Shown piece by piece: positions 35,673 to 44,484 of a DNA stretch of 51,231 bases. Position 1 is the stretch's first letter. Every line of letters begins with the position of its first letter. This DNA comes from Muribaculaceae bacterium (GTDB lineage Bacteria; Bacteroidota; Bacteroidia; Bacteroidales; Muribaculaceae): the NCBI GenBank assembly GCA_014867205.1, contig WGUO01000024.1, positions 1 through 51,231 of the forward strand, given 5' to 3'. Below the pieces are notes generated by a model. It saw nothing but the letters and a program-made list of their open reading frames with translations, did not search any database and was not told the origin of the DNA. The position numbers and the translations under genes were made by a program.

Positions 35673-35727
35673 AATAAAGTGCAAGGCCTGCGACGCTTGA
35701 GGCGATTCGCAGGCCTTGCACTTTATT
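35673..35727. terminator. long bidirectional terminator
   Basis: Perfect 21-base arms (35673-35693 and 35707-35727) with a 13-base loop and A/T-rich ends on both sides. It lies between the convergent phosphatase gene and purC. Confidence 0.9.
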
Positions 35728-35743
35728 GGATAATATGTTGATG

Positions 35744-36691
35744 TCAGAGTCTGGCGAGAGCCTCGGCTACATTCTTTTCAATACGGGCGTTGAGGTCTGT
35801 CTCGTCGCCCGGTACGAACTTCGAGCCGGTGATGTGCTCGTAGAGCTCGATGTAGCGCTTGCTTACCTCGTCGCAGTATTCGGGAGTCATCTCGGGGACA
35901 GTCTGTCCGGCCTTTCCCATGAAACCGTTGGCGATGAGCCACTGGCGCACGAACTCCTTGGAGAGCTGACGCTGCTCCTCGCCCTTCTCGAAACGCTCCT
36001 CATATCCGTCGGCATAGAAATAGCGCGAGGAGTCGGGGGTATGGATCTCGTCGATAAGGATGACCTTGCCGTCCTTGAGTCCGAACTCATACTTGGTGTC
36101 GACCAGAATCAGGCCGCGCTCGGCAGCCATTTTCGATCCGCGCTCGAAGAGAGCGAGAGCATACTTCTCCACCTGCTCGTAGACATCCTTGTCGACGATG
36201 CCGCGTGCTATGATCTCGTCGCGCGAGATGTTCTCGTCATGGCCCTCGTCGGCCTTGGTGGTCGGCGTCAGGATCGGAGTATCGAATTTCTGGTTTTCCC
36301 TCATTCCCTTGGGCAGTGTCACGCCGCACAGGCTGCGTGCGCCGGCCTTGTACTCGCGCCATGCGGAGCCTGCGAGGTATCCGCGCACGATCATCTCGAT
36401 CCTGAGGGGCTCGCACTTGGTGCCGATTGTAACCATCGGGTCTGGAACCGCGATCTTCCAGTTCGGCACGATGTCAGAGGTGGCGTCGAGGAAGTAAGCC
36501 GCGATCTGGTTGAGCACCTGGCCTTTGAAAGGTATGCCTTTCGGCAGGATGACGTCGAAGGCCGAGATGCGGTCGGTCGCCACCATAACGAGATACTTGT
36601 CATCGATGTCATAGACATCGCGCACTTTACCGTGATAGAGTGATTTCTGGCCCTTGAAGTCGAAATCAGTCGTTGTCAATGTTGCTGCCAT
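35744..36691 (-). CDS. purC: SAICAR synthase
   Basis: Ligates CAIR and aspartate to SAICAR, the step between PurE and PurB. The 315 residues are of the longer, yeast-like type: YHGKVRDVYDIDDKYLVMVATDRISAFDV, EMIVRGYLAGSAW, LVDTKYEFGL, and DEIHTPDSSRYF with the aspartate-site region. It is separate from the purine cluster and has its own -7 box at 36718-36726 and its own terminator. Confidence 0.96.
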   Translation of the reverse strand: MAATLTTTDFDFKGQKSLYHGKVRDVYDIDDKYLVMVATDRISAFDVILPKGIPFKGQVLNQIAAYFLDATSDIVPNWKIAVPDPMVTIGTKCEPLRIEMIVRGYLAGSAWREYKAGARSLCGVTLPKGMRENQKFDTPILTPTTKADEGHDENISRDEIIARGIVDKDVYEQVEKYALALFERGSKMAAERGLILVDTKYEFGLKDGKVILIDEIHTPDSSRYFYADGYEERFEKGEEQRQLSKEFVRQWLIANGFMGKAGQTVPEMTPEYCDEVSKRYIELYEHITGSKFVPGDETDLNARIEKNVAEALARL

Positions 36692-36717
36692 TATTTATTG
36701 CTGTCTAAGAATAATAT

Positions 36718-36726
36718 GCAAAATTA
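36718..36726 (-). promoter_or_regulatory. -7 box of purC
   Basis: TAATTTTGC on the minus strand, a perfect -7 match 27 bases upstream of the purC ATG. The -33 region has no clear TTTG. Confidence 0.6.
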
Positions 36727-36782
36727 CAAAAAATCCCCGACACACACGCACACCGGCCCCCAAATTCTCACAGCAAACCGTT

Positions 36783-38210
36783 TTATCTGGCGAGGAGGAT
36801 GTACTGCCAGGGCTGGAGCTCGGCGGGGAGCTCTATGGGAGCGCCTGAGAATACGTCGGTCATGCCCGTGGTGTCGAGATTGCCGCCCTTGAGTTTCAGG
36901 GGGACTTTCTCGCCCGAGAGGTTAGCGATCACCAGCACCTTGTCGTCGGTCCCCTCGGTCGTCTTCTTCCAGTCAAGGCCGTCAACCACCTCACGTGTGA
37001 ACACGAGCACGTCGGGGTTTGTCGCCTCGAAGAACTTCACCGGCATACGCACGCCAAGGGCGCGGTTCTTGTGCTTCAGCGAGTTCAGCGTCTCATAGAA
37101 GGCTGTCATCTCGTTGGCTGTGTAGTCAGGCTGCATGGGATCCTGTTCGAAAAACTCGAAGGCGTGGTTGAATCCCACCTCCTGGCCGGTATACATCATC
37201 GGCATGCCGGGAAGCGTGTAGCTCAGCACCGCGAATGCGCCTGTGCCGGCGCCATAGCGGTCGAACTCCGTGCCTTCCCAGGAGTTGAGGTCATGGTTTG
37301 TCACCATGTTCATGTGGATAGAGCCGGCGGGATACTCCTTCTTCTGTCTCTCGAGCAGGGCAGGAATATCGGCGGCAGTCATGGCCGGGCGTTTCTCATT
37401 ATGCTTGGCAGCCCAGGTGTTCACACCCTTGGTCATCGCTATGGCGTTGAAGACATCCTTCATGGGCCATGCGTAATCCACATCGAAGCCTCGTGCCAGC
37501 AGTTCAGGCTTGGCAGCCTCGGCGAGCATGAACACAGGCTTGATGCGCTGAAGCTTCGGGCGGACCTCCTCCCAGAAATCAGTCGGCACCTCGCCGGCAA
37601 CATCACACCGGTAGCCGTCGATGTCGGCCTCGGCAACCCAGAACATCAGCGCGTCGGCCATTGCGGCGCGTGTCTTGGGATTGGAATAGTCGAGTTTGTA
37701 GACGTCGGTCCAGTCGTAGGGACCATACATCTCGCCCTTGTCGTTGCGGGCATAATACTCGGGATTGCTCTTGACCCAGGGATGGTCTACGCCGGTGTGG
37801 TTGCAGACCTCGTCGAGTATGACCTTCATGCCCAGCGAATGCGCGGTGCGAACGAACTCCTGAAGGTCCTGCATCGTGCCGAACTCCGGGTTGACCGCCT
37901 TGTAGTCACGCACGGCATAGTAGGAGCCGAGCGAGCCCTTGCGCTGCTCCTTGCTGATGGGATGGATCGGCATGAGCCACACCACGTCGACACCGAGGTC
38001 CTTGATGCGCGGCAGCTGACGCTGCAGTCCCTTCAGGTCGCGCGTGTCGGTGCCCTGACGCAGGTTTGCCTCATATATCACGGCTGAGTTGATCCATTCG
38101 GGTGCCGGCGACATGGCCGGAGTGTTGCCCAGTTCCTTGTTGTCCTGAGCCGCGCAGGGCATCAGGCATAGCGCTGACAGTGCGAGCGCCATTATTCCTT
38201 TTAATTTCAT
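36783..38210 (-). CDS. secreted GH13 alpha-amylase family glycosidase
   Basis: 475 residues with a signal peptide (MKLKGIMALALSALCLMPCAA), so periplasmic or exported. The GH13 barrel is complete: region I DEVCNHTG, region II DGYRCDVAGE with nucleophile Asp203, region III FMLAEA with acid Glu231, region IV VTNHD (His306-Asp307). A short C-terminal beta domain ends WQYILLAR. Starch, glycogen or maltodextrin breakdown is likely, but the exact specificity cannot be read. It starts 11 bases after leuS and is probably on the leuS transcript. Confidence 0.92.
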   Translation of the reverse strand: MKLKGIMALALSALCLMPCAAQDNKELGNTPAMSPAPEWINSAVIYEANLRQGTDTRDLKGLQRQLPRIKDLGVDVVWLMPIHPISKEQRKGSLGSYYAVRDYKAVNPEFGTMQDLQEFVRTAHSLGMKVILDEVCNHTGVDHPWVKSNPEYYARNDKGEMYGPYDWTDVYKLDYSNPKTRAAMADALMFWVAEADIDGYRCDVAGEVPTDFWEEVRPKLQRIKPVFMLAEAAKPELLARGFDVDYAWPMKDVFNAIAMTKGVNTWAAKHNEKRPAMTAADIPALLERQKKEYPAGSIHMNMVTNHDLNSWEGTEFDRYGAGTGAFAVLSYTLPGMPMMYTGQEVGFNHAFEFFEQDPMQPDYTANEMTAFYETLNSLKHKNRALGVRMPVKFFEATNPDVLVFTREVVDGLDWKKTTEGTDDKVLVIANLSGEKVPLKLKGGNLDTTGMTDVFSGAPIELPAELQPWQYILLAR

Positions 38211-38221
38211 ATCCTACGGTA

Positions 38222-40984
38222 TTAGAGTACAACATTAACAATACGTCCCGGCACGACTATGACCTTGCGGGGAGTCTTGCCGGCGAGCCATTTCTCAGCG
38301 GCGGCGTCGCCCAGGGCGATCTTCTCGACCTCCTCTTTCGAGGCGCCGGCGGGTGCCTCCACCATATAGCGGGTCTTGCCGTTGAACGAGACCGGGTATT
38401 TCACCGTGTCCTCGGCAAGCGCGGACTCGTCGTATGCAGGCCACTCGGCGTCGACAACACTTCCCTCATGGCCGAGACGGTGCCAGAACTCCTCGGCCAT
38501 ATGCGGAGCGAAGGGTGCAATGACGCGGGTCACCAGCTCGAGTGCGCGGCGGTTGGTCGACTTCTGTGCCGTCAGTTCGTTGAGCGCTATCATGAAGGCT
38601 GACACCGAGGTGTTGAACGAGAAGTTCTCGATATCAGTGGTGACCTTCTTGATGAGCTTGTTGACGGTTTTCTTCTCCTCCTTGGTCATCTCGGCGTCGT
38701 TGGCGAGGTCCGCTTTGTCGAAGAGGCCCCAGAGTTTCTTCAGGAAGCGGTTTACGCCGTCGATGCCGTTGGTGTCCCAGGGCTTTGACTGCTCGACCGG
38801 GCCGAGGAACATCTCGTAGAGCCTCAGGGTGTCGGCGCCATAGCGGTCAACGATATCATCGGGGTTGACCACGTTGAACATCGACTTCGACATCTTCTCC
38901 ACGGCATAGCCGCAGATGTATTTCCCATCCTCGAGCACGAACTCGGCGTCGGCGAACTCCGGTCGCCAGCCGCGGAAGCGCTCGGTGTCGAGCACATCGT
39001 TGCTGACCATCGATATGTCGACGCGGATCGGCGTCGTGTCATACTGCTTGCGCAGCCCGTGGCTCACAAACGTGTTGGTGTTCTTGATACGGTAAACAAA
39101 ATTGCTGCGGCCCTGGATCATTCCCTGGTTGACAAGCTTGCGGAAAGGCTCCGGCTCGGCCACGAGTCCGAGGTCATAGAGGAACTTGTTCCAGAAGCGG
39201 GAATAGATGAGGTGGCCGGTGGCATGCTCCGCGCCGCCGACATAGAGGTCGACGTTACGCCAGTATTCGTCGGCCTCGCGGCTCACGAGGGCCTTGTCGT
39301 TGTGCGGGTCCATATAGCGCAGGTAATATGCCGACGAGCCTGCGAATCCGGGCATCGTGCAGACCTCGATGGGATAGCCCTCGGGTGTAGTCCAGCCCTC
39401 GGCACGCGCCAGCGGCGGCTGGCCATCCTCGGTGGGCAGATAGCTCGATACCGGCGGAAGCTGAAGGGGCAGGTCTTTCTCATCCATCAGGTACGCAGCG
39501 CCATCCTTGTAATATACCGGGAAAGGCTCGCCCCAGTAGCGCTGGCGCGAGAATATGGCGTCGCGCAGGCGGTAGTTGGTCTTCACCTTGCCGAGGCCTG
39601 TCTCCTCGATGAATCTCTTGGTCTTGGCTATTGCATCCTTGACCTCAAGACCGTTCAGGTCGAGTTTCGGACCCTTGGAGTTGATCATGCGGCCCTCCTT
39701 GGCGTCGAAACTCTGCTCAGAGACGTCGGCGCCCTCGATAAGCGGTATGATGGGGAGGTTGAAATGGCGTGCGAAGGCATAGTCGCGTGAGTCGTGCGCG
39801 GGCACGGCCATGATCGCGCCGGTTCCGTAGCCGGCCAGCACATAGTCGCTGACCCAGACGGGAATCTTCTCGCCTGTAAGGGGGTTGACGGCATAGCTGC
39901 CGGTGAAGACGCCCGACACCTTCTTCTCTATCTGTCGCTCACGCTCGGTCTTGTGCTTGACCTCCTCGAGATAAGCCTCGACCTCGGCGGCATGTTCGGG
40001 AGTGGTGAGAAGTGGAACATACTTCGACTCGGGGGCAAGGACCATGAATGTCACGCCGAAGACCGTGTCGGCGCGTGTGGTGAATATCTCGAGCGATATG
40101 TCGGAATCAGCCACGTCGAAACGCATCTCCGCTCCCTCCGAGCGGCCGATCCAGTTGCGCTGTGTTTCCTTGAGCGAGTCGCTCCACTCGAGAGTGTCGA
40201 GGTCGTCGAGAAGGCGGGGCGCATAGGCCGACACGCGCAGGCACCACTGGTTCATCATCTTCTGCTCGACGGGGAAGCCGCCGCGGACGCTGAGGCCCTC
40301 GCTGACCTCGTCGTTGGCGAGCACCGTGCCGAGCTGGGGACACCAGTTCACCATTGTCTCGCCCTGGTATGCGATGCGGTAGTTCATCAGCCTCTCGCGC
40401 TGCTCGCGCTCTGTGAGCGCGTTCCACTCATCGGCGGTGAATGTCAGCGTTTTCGTGGCAGCGGGGTTGATGCCCTCGGAGCCATGCTCCGAGAAGTGCT
40501 TGACAAGACCCTCAATCGGCATAGCCTTGTTGAGGTCGAGGTCGAAATATGAGTTGAACATCTGCATGAAGGCCCACTGGGTCCAGCGGTAGTAGGACGG
40601 GTCGCAGGTGCGCACCTCCCGGCTCCAGTCGAACGAGAACCCGATCTTGTCGAGTTGCTCGCGGTAGCGGGCTATGTTCTCGGTCGTGGTCTTCTCGGGG
40701 TGCTGTCCTGTCTGGATGGCATACTGCTCGGCTGGGAGGCCGTAGGCGTCGTAGCCCATGGGGTGAAGCACGTTGAAGCCCTGCTGGCGCTTGAAGCGCG
40801 CATAGATGTCGCTGGCTATGTAACCGAGCGGGTGTCCGACGTGCAGCCCCGCCCCCGATGGGTAGGGGAACATGTCGAGCACATAGAACTTGCGGCGTGA
40901 GGGATCCTCCTTGACCTCATAGATATGGTTCTCGCGCCAGAACTGCTGCCAGCGCTTCTCGATTTCGCGATGATTATATTCCAT
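38222..40984 (-). CDS. leuS: leucyl-tRNA synthetase
   Basis: Charges tRNA-Leu. The 920 residues start at MEYNHREIEKRWQQFW. The HIGH-type motif lies in FPYPSGAGLHVGHPLGY, and the KMSKS motif is in VEKMSKSMFNVVNPDDIV. The editing domain contains LTTPEHAAEVEAYLEE, and the anticodon-binding region is C-terminal. An in-frame extension of 20 codons upstream (to 41044) runs into the promoter region and is not used. The -7 box TAATTTTGC lies at 41055-41063. Confidence 0.97.
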   Translation of the reverse strand: MEYNHREIEKRWQQFWRENHIYEVKEDPSRRKFYVLDMFPYPSGAGLHVGHPLGYIASDIYARFKRQQGFNVLHPMGYDAYGLPAEQYAIQTGQHPEKTTTENIARYREQLDKIGFSFDWSREVRTCDPSYYRWTQWAFMQMFNSYFDLDLNKAMPIEGLVKHFSEHGSEGINPAATKTLTFTADEWNALTEREQRERLMNYRIAYQGETMVNWCPQLGTVLANDEVSEGLSVRGGFPVEQKMMNQWCLRVSAYAPRLLDDLDTLEWSDSLKETQRNWIGRSEGAEMRFDVADSDISLEIFTTRADTVFGVTFMVLAPESKYVPLLTTPEHAAEVEAYLEEVKHKTERERQIEKKVSGVFTGSYAVNPLTGEKIPVWVSDYVLAGYGTGAIMAVPAHDSRDYAFARHFNLPIIPLIEGADVSEQSFDAKEGRMINSKGPKLDLNGLEVKDAIAKTKRFIEETGLGKVKTNYRLRDAIFSRQRYWGEPFPVYYKDGAAYLMDEKDLPLQLPPVSSYLPTEDGQPPLARAEGWTTPEGYPIEVCTMPGFAGSSAYYLRYMDPHNDKALVSREADEYWRNVDLYVGGAEHATGHLIYSRFWNKFLYDLGLVAEPEPFRKLVNQGMIQGRSNFVYRIKNTNTFVSHGLRKQYDTTPIRVDISMVSNDVLDTERFRGWRPEFADAEFVLEDGKYICGYAVEKMSKSMFNVVNPDDIVDRYGADTLRLYEMFLGPVEQSKPWDTNGIDGVNRFLKKLWGLFDKADLANDAEMTKEEKKTVNKLIKKVTTDIENFSFNTSVSAFMIALNELTAQKSTNRRALELVTRVIAPFAPHMAEEFWHRLGHEGSVVDAEWPAYDESALAEDTVKYPVSFNGKTRYMVEAPAGASKEEVEKIALGDAAAEKWLAGKTPRKVIVVPGRIVNVVL

Positions 40985-41054
40985 TATGTTGCTGTGGTTT
41001 TGTTTCTTATGGCATTGTTGCGCCGCATTGGGGAACCGCGACACAGGTTAAAGT

Positions 41055-41086
41055 GCAAAATTACAAAAATTTTTTCGTAATTTTGC
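41055..41086. promoter_or_regulatory. divergent promoters of leuS and the flippase gene
   Basis: Two perfect -7 boxes face away from each other: TAATTTTGC on the minus strand (41055-41063, for leuS) and TAATTTTGC on the plus strand (41078-41086, for the flippase gene). Together they form an inverted repeat (GCAAAATTAC ... GTAATTTTGC) with 12 bases between the arms. The -33 elements are poor on both sides. Confidence 0.65.
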
Positions 41087-41110
41087 ATAAAACGTATTAA
41101 TCAGACGAAA

Positions 41111-42355
41111 TTGGCAACAACCGCAACGCGCCCGGGCATCAGGCGCAATCTGGTGTATTCCACTGTGCTGACGTGCGCCACCTACGTGTTTCCGTTGGTG
41201 GTGTATCCCTATGTGTCGCGTGTCTTAGGGGTTGCCAATGTGGGTCTGGTGGGATTCATTGACAGCATCACCACCTATTTCATATTATTTTCGATGATGG
41301 GCATCTCGCTACTCGGCATACGCGAGACAGCCATGACGCGAGGTGACAGCCGGAGGCTAAGCGATACGTTCTGGAGTCTTCTTGCGCTGCACGCAATGAT
41401 GACACTCGTCATGCTCGCGGGGATGGCTGTGGCCACTGCATTGGTGCCTCAGCTCAGGGCGAACGCCGGGCTGATGTGCGTAGGCATGTGCAAGCTGGTG
41501 TTCAATCTTTTTCTGGTAGAATGGCTGTACAAGGGCCTTGAGGATTTCCGTTACATTACCCTGCGCACCGTCGGCGTGCGCGCTCTCTATGTTGCTGCTG
41601 TGTTTCTGCTTGTCCGTTCGCCGGGCGACACCGATACCTATTATGTGCTGACCATGCTGGTGGTTGTGGCCAGTGCGCTTGTCGACATGTTCCGTGCGCG
41701 CCGGTTTGTGACCATGCGCTGCATACGCCTCAGGCCGTGGCGCTATCTCGGCTCCTTCATGTCGCTGGGCCTCTATGTGCTGCTCGGATCTGCCTATACG
41801 ACGCTGAATGTAGTGATACTCGGCTTTGTGGCTGGCGACACTGAGGTGGGTTATTATACCACTGCTGTCAAGATAATATTCATCCTGTCGAGTTCGGTGA
41901 CGGCGATGGTCAGTGTCTTCATGCCGCGCATGAGCCAGTTTGCCGCCGAGCGACACATGGATGAGTTCAGGCGTTATTTCCGGCGATGTTGCGCAGGGAT
42001 GCTCGCGGTAACGGTACCGCTTAGTGCCGTGGTGTGGGTATGGGCACCCGAGATAGTTATGCTGCTGAGCGGCCCGGGCTATGAGGGGGCGGTTGAGCCG
42101 CTGCGGGTCATGATACTCTTTATGCCTGTGTCGGGCATAGGCCAATTATTAGTGCTTCAGGTGCTGACGCCCCTTGGCAGAGACCGGTCGGTATTGGCAG
42201 CCACTTTTGCAGGAGCCCTGACCGGAGTTGTGCTCAACATCATGCTTGTACCGGCCATGCATAGCGTCGGGAGTGCCTGGGTATGGAGTGCGGGCGAGAC
42301 AGTCCTCTGCATTGCAGCCTTACTTATGGCTCGTCATTCCCTGCGCCACTGTTAA
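41111..42355 (+). CDS. Wzx-type polysaccharide flippase
   Basis: A 414-residue MATE/polysaccharide-synthase family membrane protein with about twelve hydrophobic segments. It probably flips lipid-linked sugar units across the inner membrane for O-antigen or capsule assembly. The N-terminus RNLVYSTVLTCATYVFPLVVYPYVSRVLGVANVGLV is the family's conserved start. The start codon is TTG at 41111: an in-frame stop lies just upstream, and the next ATG would cut off the first two helices. The leader is only about 20 bases. The stop codon shares the bases TTAA with the stop of the next, convergent gene. Confidence 0.88.
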   Translation: MATTATRPGIRRNLVYSTVLTCATYVFPLVVYPYVSRVLGVANVGLVGFIDSITTYFILFSMMGISLLGIRETAMTRGDSRRLSDTFWSLLALHAMMTLVMLAGMAVATALVPQLRANAGLMCVGMCKLVFNLFLVEWLYKGLEDFRYITLRTVGVRALYVAAVFLLVRSPGDTDTYYVLTMLVVVASALVDMFRARRFVTMRCIRLRPWRYLGSFMSLGLYVLLGSAYTTLNVVILGFVAGDTEVGYYTTAVKIIFILSSSVTAMVSVFMPRMSQFAAERHMDEFRRYFRRCCAGMLAVTVPLSAVVWVWAPEIVMLLSGPGYEGAVEPLRVMILFMPVSGIGQLLVLQVLTPLGRDRSVLAATFAGALTGVVLNIMLVPAMHSVGSAWVWSAGETVLCIAALLMARHSLRHC

Positions 42356-44262
42356 CGTATTACTTTCCGACCGTTGATTATCCAGAGACCTCGGGGAAGC
42401 TTGTCAAGGGAATTGACGCTATGCACTGTGCCATCGACTGAGACAGCGCGAATCTTGCCGTCGGCAGTTTCTTCGCTGCTGATACTTTCTACGTCAGTGT
42501 ATAGGTTGTAGCTTATGCTGATGGGCCCGGTTACCGCATAATTGTAATAAGACTCCTCTCCGTTGGCACCTTGAACATAATGCGGATATACAGGTCGAGT
42601 GCCGAAGATGCCTTGTTTCAGGTCATTGCCAAGCTGTATTCCGTCGATATAGTATCCTGAGGCGAAAGTGTTACCTATCCTGTTGAAACCCTCGGAAGTG
42701 GTTACGTTGATCATTCCCTTCTCCTTTGCGTATTTGAGGAGGTCATATAGCATTGCGAGGCGTGTGCCCGGGCACGGGTGCCACTCGCTCCAGGAGGATA
42801 TCCCCAACGAGGGCGACGGCTCCAGGTCACCGTTGAGCGGGTCATTGCCGGACATGGGGTACACCCACTCGTCGGGATAGTCTCCGCCCTCCGACACGAG
42901 CGCCCCCGGCAGGCTGTTTACCCAGCAGGGGCGGTAAGCGTGCAGTCCCATTACAATCCAGGCCCCCTTCTCCGCGGCCTCGTCGATCTGACGCCTGAAG
43001 AAGTCGTAGTGTGCCTGGCTGTAGGTGTTGTCGGCGGTCTGCTCCCCCTTGTATCCCGGCGCGGCCTGACCCTCCATCATCAGGCGGGTCGCCGTGGAGT
43101 GGAGCGGGGGCAGGTTGTAGAAGGTGACGCCGTCAGACTCGAAGCCCCGGGGACAGACCCCGTTGATGAGCGGCACGATGGAGTGCGAGGCCGTCGGACC
43201 GGGTGTCACCCATGCGTTGCCGTGAATTCCGAGGCTCCCGGCGATGCGGAACCACTCGCCCCACTGGTAGTCGATCGGGAAGGAGGGGTTGTATGCCACA
43301 ATCCTTTTAGTTTCATAGTCCGCCACATAGGGCTTGATCCAGGGAGCCGGCGTCTTGATCCAACGGCTCTTGTCTGGACTGGCGTAGTAGGACTTCCCGG
43401 TCTGGCGGTCATAGACCGATGTGGTGTTGTTGCTTCGCAGTCCGGCGTAGGTTGACTCCGCGAGAATACGGTCGGCGAGTCCGCTGTCGAGACTGTCCAC
43501 GCACCAGCTGTTTGTCTGGTACCTTGCCGTCATCGAGTGTGACTGGATCTCATATCCTTTCTCGTCCTGAAGACGCCTGGCGATGAGTCCGTTCTCGTTG
43601 AGCGCCGGAGGGTTGTCGATGAACCCGGCCCGCCAACCCTCCATCGAGAGGCATCCCCTCAGCCCGAGGCTCTCGAGGAGCGGATATAGGGTGCTGTAAT
43701 AGCCCCCTTTCATCCAGGCAGAGGGGTTTGATGACGGGATTTTGCCGTCGAGGGTGTCGTCGTCATGGATTGTGAACATCGGCTGCCCGGTCCATTCTGT
43801 TCCCTCTTTATGCCATGCGTCGAAGACCGAGAGGTTAAGCAGGTCCTTGACGTCATATTCCGTATTGTCAATTTCTCTGAACGGCGGGTCGATGCGGAAA
43901 TAGTTCTCGGGAATCTCCAGAATCCATTCGCTCACGGGCAGAGGCTGCTCCAGTACGAGATAGTGCTCTGGCTCGCCTGCGGTGTGGACAGGAATAAGCT
44001 TTATGGTGTCGGTGCCGCATATCACTCTCGGAACCAGTTGGTCGCGCCATATTGCCTCGTCATTAAAGGATAACTCTCCGGTGTAAGCCGGGTTTAACGT
44101 AATGGTGAATCGGTCGAAAGAAGAGTTGTCAATATACTCTCCGGGTATGGGCAAGACTGTGAGAAAGTCTTCGACATCAGTGTCGAAGACCGAGGCCCCA
44201 GCCGAAAGCATGGCGACGGCGCCCATAAGGCAACTCAGGCATACCCTTAGGGAAGATTCCAT
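42352..44262 (-). CDS. secreted NodB-fold-like protein, intact copy
   Basis: 636 residues: signal peptide (MESSLRVCLSCLMGAVAMLSAGA), an N-terminal beta domain (about 30-150), then a polysaccharide-deacetylase-like barrel. That barrel begins at MFTIHDDDTLDG, has YEIQSHSMTARY at the second motif, and ends with YDLLKYAKEKGMINVTTSEGF. The acidic DDD resembles the NodB metal motif, but the second motif lacks the usual second histidine, so activity is uncertain. The C-terminal SLDKLPRGLWIINGRKVIR looks like the end of a type IX sorting domain. It is a tandem paralogue of the gene at 44485-46386. Confidence 0.75.
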   Translation of the reverse strand: MESSLRVCLSCLMGAVAMLSAGASVFDTDVEDFLTVLPIPGEYIDNSSFDRFTITLNPAYTGELSFNDEAIWRDQLVPRVICGTDTIKLIPVHTAGEPEHYLVLEQPLPVSEWILEIPENYFRIDPPFREIDNTEYDVKDLLNLSVFDAWHKEGTEWTGQPMFTIHDDDTLDGKIPSSNPSAWMKGGYYSTLYPLLESLGLRGCLSMEGWRAGFIDNPPALNENGLIARRLQDEKGYEIQSHSMTARYQTNSWCVDSLDSGLADRILAESTYAGLRSNNTTSVYDRQTGKSYYASPDKSRWIKTPAPWIKPYVADYETKRIVAYNPSFPIDYQWGEWFRIAGSLGIHGNAWVTPGPTASHSIVPLINGVCPRGFESDGVTFYNLPPLHSTATRLMMEGQAAPGYKGEQTADNTYSQAHYDFFRRQIDEAAEKGAWIVMGLHAYRPCWVNSLPGALVSEGGDYPDEWVYPMSGNDPLNGDLEPSPSLGISSWSEWHPCPGTRLAMLYDLLKYAKEKGMINVTTSEGFNRIGNTFASGYYIDGIQLGNDLKQGIFGTRPVYPHYVQGANGEESYYNYAVTGPISISYNLYTDVESISSEETADGKIRAVSVDGTVHSVNSLDKLPRGLWIINGRKVIR

Positions 44263-44339
44263 TATCTGTGGATTTCGATTGCTTACTAACTTAATGAGAA
44301 TTTAAGATGTTAGATTGGGTTTGTGATGAATCCCGAGTT

Positions 44340-44348
44340 GCAAAAGTA
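44340..44348 (-). promoter_or_regulatory. -7 box of the intact NodB-like gene
   Basis: TACTTTTGC on the minus strand matches TAnnTTTG, about 80 bases before the ATG at 44262. The only TTTG upstream is at 16-base spacing and lies inside the terminator stem at 44352-44400. Confidence 0.5.
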
Positions 44349-44351
44349 GTA

Positions 44352-44400
44352 AAAATTTTCACACCAAATTACAGAAAATGTAATTTGGTGTGAAAATTTT
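44352..44400 (-). terminator. AT-rich perfect terminator between the two copies
   Basis: Perfect 22-base arms (44352-44373 and 44379-44400) around GAAAA, with T-rich ends in both directions. It lies 85 bases past the stop of the upstream copy and directly abuts the -7 box of the downstream copy. Confidence 0.85.
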
Positions 44401-44484
44401 AGCTGTCTTATTCCTAATAGGGGTAAGGAAGATACTTCTGAATATAATTTTGTCGGCTCTAAACCATTAATGTGTTAAAAGTTT

